Below, piece after piece: positions 7,733 to 14,515 of a stretch of 64,000 bases of DNA. The position numbers and the translations under genes are program-made. This DNA comes from Streptomyces sp. A0642 (lineage in GTDB: Bacteria; Actinomycetota; Actinomycetes; Streptomycetales; Streptomycetaceae). The notes under the pieces are model-generated. The model worked only from the letters and a program-made list of their open reading frames with translations. It ran no database searches and was not told where the DNA came from. Position 1 is the first letter of the stretch, and each line of letters opens with the position of its first letter. The stretch lies in NCBI RefSeq assembly GCF_004795105.1, contig NZ_SSBL01000021.1:62001-126000 (forward strand), in the 5' to 3' direction.

Positions 7733-9334
7733 TCAGACCTCGTAGGGCTGGACGACGATGAAGTTTCCGGGGGCGCCCCGGAACTGGAGGTTCACGGTCT
7801 CCCCGCTGTGCCCGGGGTACGCGTTGCGGCGCAGCCGGACCTGGCTGGAGACGATCACCTGGGACGCGGACGACCACGCCACGACGGCGTTGCAGTCGGC
7901 GAAGGTGGTCGGGGTGACCGGCAGGACGACGGGGACGCCGTGGGTCTTGACGACGACGGTGCCGGTGCCCTGGAACTGCATGGTGAACAGGGCGCCGCCG
8001 GGAATCCCGTGGCCCTCGATCCTGCGGACCTCGTACTGCAGTGACTCGTCGAAGGCGAGGACGTTCTCCGCCGAGACGCAGATGCCGTCGCCCTGGAGCT
8101 CGACGGCGTGCAGATGGGAGCCGTCCTCGGCGAGGAAGACCTGCCCCCGGCCGGTACAGCGCATCAGCTGCATCTCCTGACCGGTGGCGTTACCGACCAT
8201 CCGGCCCGCGAAGCCCGCGCCCTTGTAGCCGAAGTCGACCTTGCCCTGGTACATCACCATGCTGCCCTGCCGGGCCAGCACTCCGCTTCCGCCCATGGTG
8301 AGGTCGACGCGCATGAGCTGCCGGTTCTGCGGGGTCCAGCGCTGACCGGTGGCGGTCTCCTTGTACGGCTGGAGTGCGGCCTGCAGACCGGGGCCGGCCT
8401 GCGGGACGCCTTGGGGCACGCCCTGCGGGACACCCGGCGGCTGCTGTCCGTACGGCGCCGGAGCGGGCTGCCCGTACGGCGCGGGGGCCGGCTGGCCGAA
8501 GGACCCGGGCGCCTGGGCGGGGACCTGTCCGAACTGCGGCTGCTGGGGCGGCTGTCCGTACGGGGCGGGTCCGGGCGGCGGCGGCACGCTGCCGCCCTGC
8601 GGGGCCAGCGGCGCCGCTATCGTCGGCGCCGCGTGCATCTGCTGGTGCGGCGTGGGTGCCTGGGCGGCCGGGGCGCCGAACGACGGCGCGGGCTGCGGGG
8701 CCTGCGGTGCGGCCGGGGCACCGAACGACGGCGCGGGCTGCGGGGCCTGGGCGGGCGGGGCGAAGGACGGGGCCGGGGACTGCGGCTGGGGAGCGGCGGG
8801 GGCCTCCTCGGCGACCTCGCCGCCGAAGTTCTTCAGCAGCGCGTCGAGACCGCCGTCGAAGCCCTGGCCGACGGCGGCGAACCGCCAGACGTCCTTCAGG
8901 TAGAAGTCGCCCAGCATCACCGCGCGCTCGGTGGTGAACTCCGAGCCCGTGAAGGCGTACCTGACGACTTCCTCGCCGCCCGCGACGATCCGGATGTACC
9001 CGGGACCGACCTGCGACATCTGTCCGGCGCCGTCCAGCGTCGCGGTGAACGACAGCTTGTGGATGTTCGCCGGAACGCGGTCCAGCGTGACGCGGAACGA
9101 CTCCGTGTCACCGGCCTGCGCGCCGAGGAGCTGAATGGACTCCTCGGGCGATTTCGGCTGATTGAAGAAGATGAAATAACGGTCGTCGGAGAGCTGCTCA
9201 TTGGCATCGAGACCGAAGCAGCTGATGTCAAAAGTCAGGCCCGGGCCGGCGATCTGCACACCTACGTACAGGTCCGTCCCCGGCGTGAGATCGCTGATCT
9301 TGGCCTTGTGGCCGCGTTGGAATTCCCTGGCCAT
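7733..9334 (-). CDS. TerD domain - AIM24 domain fusion protein
   Basis: Protein of 533 aa. Residues about 1-170 form a TerD (tellurium/stress resistance, Ca2+-binding family) domain with the FDISCFGLD and SDDRYFIFFNQ segments. Residues about 175-320 are a low-complexity Pro/Ala/Gln linker with repeated PAPSFGAPAA and PAPYGQ units; the DNA repeats are clear at about 8660-8770 and 8450-8490. Residues about 325-533 are an AIM24 domain. The ATG at 9334 starts the TerD domain; the frame is open upstream to 9445. It is first gene of a three-gene operon. The fusion physically joins the two families that are usually separate neighbours, supporting a joint complex. It is probably cytoplasmic. Confidence 0.9.
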   Translation of the reverse strand: MAREFQRGHKAKISDLTPGTDLYVGVQIAGPGLTFDISCFGLDANEQLSDDRYFIFFNQPKSPEESIQLLGAQAGDTESFRVTLDRVPANIHKLSFTATLDGAGQMSQVGPGYIRIVAGGEEVVRYAFTGSEFTTERAVMLGDFYLKDVWRFAAVGQGFDGGLDALLKNFGGEVAEEAPAAPQPQSPAPSFAPPAQAPQPAPSFGAPAAPQAPQPAPSFGAPAAQAPTPHQQMHAAPTIAAPLAPQGGSVPPPPGPAPYGQPPQQPQFGQVPAQAPGSFGQPAPAPYGQPAPAPYGQQPPGVPQGVPQGVPQAGPGLQAALQPYKETATGQRWTPQNRQLMRVDLTMGGSGVLARQGSMVMYQGKVDFGYKGAGFAGRMVGNATGQEMQLMRCTGRGQVFLAEDGSHLHAVELQGDGICVSAENVLAFDESLQYEVRRIEGHGIPGGALFTMQFQGTGTVVVKTHGVPVVLPVTPTTFADCNAVVAWSSASQVIVSSQVRLRRNAYPGHSGETVNLQFRGAPGNFIVVQPYEV

Positions 9335-9441
9335 GCGTAACGACCGTCCCCCATCCGGAAGCTGAATGCGTCGCGCCAGGCTAACCGCAAAGTCCGGCAT
9401 TGGACCAAGCCGGTACAGACCCGGTACAAAATCCCCGAACG

Positions 9442-10065
9442 TCACTCGCCGCGCGCGGCGGGCAGGTGCGGCAGCCGGTCGGCCGCCACCACCCCTTCGA
9501 GATATCCCCGGGCCCGCTCGGTACGGGGGTAGGCGTCGAGCAGCCTCCAGAACCGCGGTCCGTGTCCGGGCACCAGGAGATGGGCCAGCTCATGGACGAG
9601 CACGTAGTCGACGACGTACTCAGGCATGCCCTGGAGACGGTGCGAGAGCCGGATGCTGCCCTCGGCCGGGGTGCACGACCCCCAGCGGGTGTTCTGATTG
9701 GTCACCCACCGGACCGAGAGGGGCCTGGCCCTGCCCTCGAGATACTGGGCCGACAGCCGCTCCGCCCGCTCCGCGAGCTCGCTGTCGCCCAGGATCCGCT
9801 TGCTCTCCTGGGCGGCGAGCTTGTCGAGCATCACACCCACCCAGCGCTGCTCCTCGGCCTCGGACATCCGGGCGGGGATCAGCACGATCGTACGGTCGCC
9901 CTCCCGGTAGGCCGAGACCGTTCTGCTGCGGCGGGCGCTCCTGCGGACCTCGACCGCGCTCGTCACCGGGACACGGGGCGGATGGTCGGGCGCACTGCGC
10001 CGGTGGGTTCCGGCACCGTGCGCGGAGGTCTCCCCGGCGAAGCCGGGTGACGGGTCGGCGGGCAC
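9442..10065 (-). CDS. YgjP-like M48-type metallopeptidase
   Basis: Protein of 207 aa of the YgjP/DUF45 metallopeptidase family. The zinc-binding HELAH lies at residues 158-162 with the downstream His168 in PGHGP, and the family signature NQNTRWGSC lies at about 123-131. The first 40 residues are poorly conserved and the true start may be further in. It is cytoplasmic; its substrate is unknown. It is divergent from the ThiF-like gene. Confidence 0.88.
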   Translation of the reverse strand: MPADPSPGFAGETSAHGAGTHRRSAPDHPPRVPVTSAVEVRRSARRSRTVSAYREGDRTIVLIPARMSEAEEQRWVGVMLDKLAAQESKRILGDSELAERAERLSAQYLEGRARPLSVRWVTNQNTRWGSCTPAEGSIRLSHRLQGMPEYVVDYVLVHELAHLLVPGHGPRFWRLLDAYPRTERARGYLEGVVAADRLPHLPAARGE

Positions 10066-10252
10066 GCCACGACGTTACCCGCTGTCAGTGGGGGAAGTCC
10101 CGCCTCCGAGGCGGTTCACACATGATCCACCCCCAGGCGTGCACCATTTGAACGACTAATACCCCCCGCCTGTGGATAACTTTTCGCACGGTTCGGCACC
10201 GCACCTCATTCTGGCAATGGATCTCATGCAGCCATACAGACCGGGGGAAGCC

Positions 10253-11398
10253 GTGCATCCGATGTTGAAGCCCGCACTGCGCCGCGCATGGCGCGGCAGC
10301 GGCACCGTGCAATTCGGCGTGACGCCCGCACATGCGGTCAAGGTCGGCCCGATGGATATCGCGACGGGCTGTTTCCTCGAACTGCTCGACGGAACGCGCG
10401 GGATGCCCCTCCTGCGCGATGAAGCCCGCGCACTGGACCTGAATGATCATCAGGTGGACACGCTCGTGGCGCGGTTGATGGACGCGGGACTCATCGACGA
10501 CGTACGGGCGGGCGGACCGGAAGCCGATGCGCTACGCACCCGGGTGGAGACGCTGGAGCGTCAGCGGCCCGATCTGGCGTCACTCTCCGTCGTGCATCCC
10601 GAACCCGGCGGGGGAATGCGACGGCTGGCGGCCCGCCGCTCCATGCGTGTCCAGGTGCGGGGAGCCGGCCGGGTCGGGGCATCCATCGCGGCGGTGCTCT
10701 CCGGGTCCGGCGTGGGCAGGGTCGAGGTACTGGACGGCGGATGCGCCGAGCCGTGCGACGTCGCGCCCGGGGGCCTGCCGGCTTCGGCGGTGGGCGAGCG
10801 CCGGGACTCGGCGGCGCGCCAGCTGGTCCGCCGCTCCTCCCCCGGTTCCGCGCCTCGGACCGTGCACCCGGCGGCAGGCTGCGCCAACGGTGAGCCCGGC
10901 CTGTCCCTGATCGTCGTCGCCCCACGCGACGGTCTGTCCGTGTACGTGCCCGATCCGCGCACCGCCGAGCCGTGGATCGCCTCGGGCACACCCCATCTGT
11001 ACGCCGGAGTCATCGAGGCCACCGGGGTCGTCGGACCACTGGTGCTGCCGGGAGGCACGGGCTGTGCGGGCTGCGTCGATCTGAACCGGCGGGACCGCGA
11101 TCCGCAGTGGCCGCGGATGCTTGCCCAGTGGCAGTCCGGGCGGCGCACCGCCGTGCAGGCGTGTGACCTGGGACTCGCGACGGCGGTGGCGGGGCTTGCG
11201 GCGTCCCATGCGCTGGCCTTCCTCGACGGCGAACTGCCGGCCAGTACCGGGGCCCGCTGGGAGGCGGCACTGCCGCTGTTGGACTGGCGGTCGGAGCCGA
11301 TCCGGGCGCACGTCGACTGTTCCTGTGGAGCGGGTGGGCACACTGAGGGGGTGCGCACCTCCGGGGCCGGCACGGCGCACGACACAATGGCCGGGTAA
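10253..11398 (+). CDS. ThiF/TOMM cyclodehydratase-like E1 family protein
   Basis: Protein of 381 aa from the GTG at 10253. The frame is open from 10172, and the ATG at 10262 is another choice. Residues 1-110 resemble the leader-peptide-binding winged-helix region of cyclodehydratase C-type proteins. A Rossmann-like ThiF domain follows with GAGRVG at about 137-142. Two Cys pairs, C271-x2-C274 and C356-x-C358, form a likely structural zinc site as in E1 enzymes. The adenylation residues look weak and no YcaO, dehydrogenase or peptide precursor gene lies nearby, so it is an orphan. The next gene, an ABC1 kinase, lies 41 bp downstream. Confidence 0.7.
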   Translation: MHPMLKPALRRAWRGSGTVQFGVTPAHAVKVGPMDIATGCFLELLDGTRGMPLLRDEARALDLNDHQVDTLVARLMDAGLIDDVRAGGPEADALRTRVETLERQRPDLASLSVVHPEPGGGMRRLAARRSMRVQVRGAGRVGASIAAVLSGSGVGRVEVLDGGCAEPCDVAPGGLPASAVGERRDSAARQLVRRSSPGSAPRTVHPAAGCANGEPGLSLIVVAPRDGLSVYVPDPRTAEPWIASGTPHLYAGVIEATGVVGPLVLPGGTGCAGCVDLNRRDRDPQWPRMLAQWQSGRRTAVQACDLGLATAVAGLAASHALAFLDGELPASTGARWEAALPLLDWRSEPIRAHVDCSCGAGGHTEGVRTSGAGTAHDTMAG

Positions 11399-11439
11399 CC
11401 GCCGCACGCAGCGCGGCAGTCTGGGATTTGGAGGGGCAA

Positions 11440-12957
11440 ATGTCTGATCTTCCCCGGAAGGCGGTCACCCGAACCGCCAAGCTGGCCGCGCTGCCTTTGG
11501 GGTTCGCGGGCCGCGCCACGTGGGGGCTGGGCAAGCGCATCGGCGGGAAGTCCGCGGAACTGGTGGCCCGTGAGGTCCAGCAGCGCACCGCCGATCAGCT
11601 CTTCAAGGTGCTGGGCGAACTGAAGGGCGGGGCCATGAAGCTCGGACAGGCCCTGTCCGTCTTCGAGTCCGCCCTGCCGGAAGAGATCGCGGGCCCGTAC
11701 CGCGCGGCCCTGACGAAACTGCAGGAGGCCGCCCCTCCCCTGCCGAGCGCCACGGTGCACGCGGTGCTGGCGGAGCGGCTCGGCGAGGACTGGCGGGACC
11801 TGTTCACCGAATTCGACGACAAGCCGTCGGCCGCCGCGTCGATCGGGCAGGTGCACCGGGCGGTGTGGCACGACGGCCGGGATGTCGCCGTGAAGGTGCA
11901 GTACCCCGGCGCGGGTGAGGCACTGCTCTCGGATCTGACCCAGCTCAGCCGGTTCGCCCGGCTGCTCGGCCCGCTGATCCCCGGCATGGACATCAAGCCG
12001 CTCATCACGGAGCTGCGCGACCGGGTGTCGGAGGAACTGGACTACGAACAGGAGGCGCGGTCGCAGCGGGAGCACGCCGAGGAGTTCGCGGACGACCCGG
12101 ATGTCGTGGTTCCAGGGGTGGTCCACCAGGCCGATCAGGTGCTGGTCACCGAATGGATCGACGGGGTTCCGCTGGCCGATGTGATCGCCGACGGAACCCC
12201 CGAGCAGCGGGACCGGGCCGGGCAGTTGCTTGCCCGGTTCCTGTTCTCCGGCCCGGCGCGCACCGGGCTGCTGCACGCGGACCCGCACCCGGGCAACTTC
12301 CGGCTGCTGCCCGCGGACCCGCCCTTCGCGGCGGACGGCGAGGCCGGTCAGGGCGACGGCGTGAGTGCCGGTGCGGCTCAGTGGCGCCTGGGGGTACTGG
12401 ACTTCGGGACGGTGGACCGGCTGCCGGGAGGGCTGCCGCAGCCCATCGGGGACTCCTTGCGGCTGACGCTCCAGGGTGACGCGGAGTCCGTGTACGAACT
12501 GCTGCGTGCGGAGGGGTTCGTCAAGGACTCGATCGACCTCGCACCGGACGCGGTGCTCGACTATCTCCTTCCGATCATCGAACCGGCCCAGGTGGAGGAG
12601 TTCACCTTCAGCCGGACCTGGATGCGCAATCAGGCCGCGCGCATAGCGGATCCGCGCTCTCCCGCGCATCAGCTGGGCAAACAGCTGAATCTGCCGCCCT
12701 CCTACCTGCTGATACACCGGGTGACGCTGAGCACGATCGGGGTGCTGTGCCAGCTCGGCGCCACGGTCCGGCTGCGTGAGGAACTGGAGTCCTGGGTGCC
12801 GGGGTTCCTTCCCGCGGACGAGGGGGAGCAGGCACCACCCGGCGAGGAGACAACGGCCGAGGACGGGCCGGCGGTCCGCGAAGGAGCGGTGCACGAAGGA
12901 GCGGCGGAGGAAGAGGCGTTGGGCGGCGCGGCGACACCTGAGGACATCGTGACGTAG
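11440..12957 (+). CDS. ABC1/AarF (UbiB-like) atypical kinase
   Basis: Protein of 505 aa of the ABC1/UbiB family, atypical kinases or ATPases linked to isoprenoid quinone metabolism. Family signatures are all visible: the inhibitory KxGQ motif in MKLGQALS, the SIGQVHRA loop, the AVKVQYP lysine, HADPHPGNF in the catalytic loop and LDFGTVD for metal binding. A Glu/Ala-rich tail follows residue 450. The ATG at 11440 is preceded by GGAGG. It lies just upstream of wblC in the convergent direction, an order I recall as conserved with mycobacteria. Confidence 0.92.
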   Translation: MSDLPRKAVTRTAKLAALPLGFAGRATWGLGKRIGGKSAELVAREVQQRTADQLFKVLGELKGGAMKLGQALSVFESALPEEIAGPYRAALTKLQEAAPPLPSATVHAVLAERLGEDWRDLFTEFDDKPSAAASIGQVHRAVWHDGRDVAVKVQYPGAGEALLSDLTQLSRFARLLGPLIPGMDIKPLITELRDRVSEELDYEQEARSQREHAEEFADDPDVVVPGVVHQADQVLVTEWIDGVPLADVIADGTPEQRDRAGQLLARFLFSGPARTGLLHADPHPGNFRLLPADPPFAADGEAGQGDGVSAGAAQWRLGVLDFGTVDRLPGGLPQPIGDSLRLTLQGDAESVYELLRAEGFVKDSIDLAPDAVLDYLLPIIEPAQVEEFTFSRTWMRNQAARIADPRSPAHQLGKQLNLPPSYLLIHRVTLSTIGVLCQLGATVRLREELESWVPGFLPADEGEQAPPGEETTAEDGPAVREGAVHEGAAEEEALGGAATPEDIVT

Positions 12958-13004
12958 CCGCTGCCCCGCCCGGCGGCGCCCCGGGTTCGCGCCACCGGAC
13001 ACGA

Positions 13005-13037
13005 CCGCGGGGCCGGTCCATCGGACCGGCCCCGCGG
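13005..13037. terminator. Hairpin terminator after ABC1 kinase gene
   Basis: A perfect 15-bp stem (CCGCGGGGCCGGTCC and complement) has a three-base loop. It lies between the convergent ABC1 gene and the 56-aa gene and probably serves both. Confidence 0.85.
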
Positions 13038-13124
13038 TAGGGGTTCTGCTGTGGGGAGTGCTTGCCGGGGAGCAGAGAGCGGCTGCCCCTCGGCGGTTAC
13101 TGCCGTCGTGCGGCCCTGCTGGGA

Positions 13125-13295
13125 TCAGTGCATGACCGCCATGGCGAGCGCACGGCGGGCGCGCATCGAGGCGCGCTCGGCCCTGCGCTGCATCCGCCGC
13201 GCGGTGATCAGGCGCACGGCCTGACGGTCCGCGTCGGCTTCCCGCAGGCGGTCGTGCATATGCGCACGGGCCAGGGCTTCTGGGATGAGTTGCAT
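13125..13295 (-). CDS. Small basic protein (56 aa)
   Basis: This short ORF encodes 56 aa, strongly Arg/Ala-rich and predicted helical, with the pattern ARRMQRRAERA. The ATG at 13295 follows an AGGA about nine bases upstream. It ends 88 bp short of the shared terminator and lies 185 bp downstream of wblC on the same strand, so it may be on the wblC transcript. I recall similar small proteins downstream of wblC in other Streptomyces, but no function is known. Confidence 0.6.
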   Translation of the reverse strand: MQLIPEALARAHMHDRLREADADRQAVRLITARRMQRRAERASMRARRALAMAVMH

Positions 13296-13480
13296 TTCAC
13301 GGGTCCTGTTCTGACGCGAGTCGTTCGCGCCGCTGATGGTGACGTCCGGTGTCGCGGAGCCGACGGGCTCCCTCGTGGGGATGGACATGGGTGCCTGGTT
13401 TCGTGGGTCGTGGGTCAGGGGACGGTCGATGGTTCCGAGGCGATTCATGGGCTTGGGGGCGTTGACTCCCAGGTCGGCGG

Positions 13481-13849
13481 TCACGCCGCGACCGGGTTCT
13501 TGCGCGGACGGCCACGCGGCCGCTTGCGGGCGACGACGACGCCCTGGATGAAGAGCTCGCCACCCCAGACGCCCCAGGGCTCGCGGCGCTCCTTGGCGCC
13601 GGCGAGACAGGCCTCGACGAGCGGGCAGGTGCGGCAGAGGGACTTGGCGTACTCGACGTCGGCCGGCGACTCGGCGAAGAAGACCTCGGGGTCGTAGGAA
13701 CGGCAGGGGACGGGCACGCCGAGGTTCTCGATGGCGTCGTCGAGCGCGGTGAGCGCGGTGAGGGGGATCAAGGTGGAGTCCTCCGTGAGGCCGGGCGGGG
13801 AGATCGTGTCGGAAGGCGGTACGGACGGGGCGTGCGTTTCGAGTTGCAC
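13481..13849 (-). CDS. wblC: WhiB7-type transcription factor WblC
   Basis: WhiB-family iron-sulfur regulator of 122 aa that works with the principal sigma factor to induce intrinsic antibiotic resistance and ribosome-protection genes. Four cysteines (C49, C72, C75, C81) bind the [4Fe-4S] cluster, GVWGG lies at 93-97, and an AT-hook RGRPR lies at 112-116, which is diagnostic of the WhiB7/WblC subclass. The GTG at 13849 was chosen: it gives the expected length and has GAGGA ten bases upstream. The open frame continues to a TTG at 13957 but that part overlaps the attenuator region. Expression is probably controlled by autoregulation and by a leader uORF with an intrinsic terminator. It corresponds to S. 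coelicolor SCO5190, from memory. Confidence 0.93.
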   Translation of the reverse strand: MQLETHAPSVPPSDTISPPGLTEDSTLIPLTALTALDDAIENLGVPVPCRSYDPEVFFAESPADVEYAKSLCRTCPLVEACLAGAKERREPWGVWGGELFIQGVVVARKRPRGRPRKNPVAA

Positions 13850-13950
13850 GGTGGTGGTGTCCTCGTCTGGTCGTTTCCGGCCTGTTGGCCGGGGGGCGGC
13901 TGGTACCAGGTCCTGCTTGTCCGAGGCTCCTTCGCGCTGTCTCATCCGTT

Positions 13951-13998
13951 TGGACAAAACAAAAGGGCCGCGGATCCCGAGTGGGGTTCCGCGGCCCT
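13951..13998 (-). terminator. Intrinsic attenuator terminator in wblC leader
   Basis: Read on the minus strand, AGGGCCGCGGA (13998-13988) pairs perfectly with its complement at 13974-13964. The loop region can extend the stem, and it is followed by the U-rich run TTTTGTTTTG. It is the most canonical intrinsic terminator in the window and lies inside the wblC leader, about 100 bases before the start codon and 23 bases after the uORF stop. It is therefore a regulatory attenuator rather than an end-of-gene terminator. Confidence 0.85.
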
Positions 13999-14008
13999 GA
14001 AGGCGCCG

Positions 14009-14027
14009 GCCTGATCATCGATCAGGC
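14009..14027 (-). promoter_or_regulatory. Hairpin at uORF stop codon (attenuator element)
   Basis: GCCTGATC and GATCAGGC form a perfect 8-bp stem around a three-base loop. The stem contains the uORF stop codon (14022-14024) and sits ten bases before the terminator stem. A ribosome reaching the stop would melt it, so it is a plausible sensor element. Confidence 0.6.
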
Positions 14028-14351
14028 TGGATCACTCCAGGGTTCAGGCCCACGGAAGGCCCACATCGTGTGGTGGTGCGTCGTCTGCTTCTTGGCTTCC
14101 GCTCCCGCACCGGCGGCCGCAAAGGCATAGGCCTGGGCCTGTCCCTTCGCTACTGCTGCTGCCGGTGCCTGGGTCGGTCGCTCATTGCGCTCCCGCACGG
14201 GCAGGCTGGCCAGGGACAGCGGGCTGACGGCGGAGATGCCGGACATACCGGTGCCACGAAGCGAGGAAGCCGAAGAGCGGGTGAGGCCGAGCGAGCAGGC
14301 GGAGACGACCGAAAGATCGGTCATTTTGTCGGTCTTGATGATGCTGATCAC
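14022..14351 (-). CDS. wblC leader uORF (109 codons)
   Basis: Upstream ORF in the wblC leader. The GTG at 14351 has a near-perfect GAGGAGG eight bases upstream (14360-14366). The peptide begins MISIIKTDKMTDL, has an Ala-rich middle and ends MWAFRGPEPWSDPA, with its stop buried in a small hairpin just before the intrinsic terminator. Ribosome-mediated attenuation of whiB7/wblC by an uORF is established knowledge in actinobacteria; this ORF is the obvious candidate here. The peptide sequence outside the C terminus need not matter. It could also be a real small protein. Confidence 0.75.
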   Translation of the reverse strand: MISIIKTDKMTDLSVVSACSLGLTRSSASSLRGTGMSGISAVSPLSLASLPVRERNERPTQAPAAAVAKGQAQAYAFAAAGAGAEAKKQTTHHHTMWAFRGPEPWSDPA

Positions 14352-14455
14352 TTCAATCGCCTCCTCTCGGCGTCTCTGGGGACCGGCGGGCCGGTCCTGC
14401 GTATTCGGATAAGTACAGCACAGGGTCAGGGCTTCAGAGAAGTCGCTGTTCCCGT

Positions 14456-14500
14456 GGTTAAGAACCTATGGTGATGACTGGGGCGGGCGCAAACTATTTT
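14456..14500 (-). promoter_or_regulatory. wblC promoter, WblC autoregulated type
   Basis: On the minus strand an AT-rich AAAATA (14500-14495) stands two bases upstream of a -35-like TTGCGC (14492-14487), followed by an 18-base spacer and TAGGTT (14468-14463). An AT-rich block touching the -35 is the known hallmark of WhiB7/WblC-activated promoters bound by the AT-hook. Predicted start is near 14456, giving a leader of about 600 bases. Confidence 0.6.
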
Positions 14501-14515
14501 CCCGACGAGTTTTTC

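Noticed and set aside
10085..10450. 121-codon leftward ORF opposite the ThiF-like gene
   Set aside because: Antisense shadow of the ThiF-like gene with no coding signature.
13849..13957. Longer WblC start at TTG 13957
   Set aside because: The extension starts inside the U-rich tail of the attenuator terminator and would add residues not expected of the family; GTG 13849 gives the usual length and a ribosome site.
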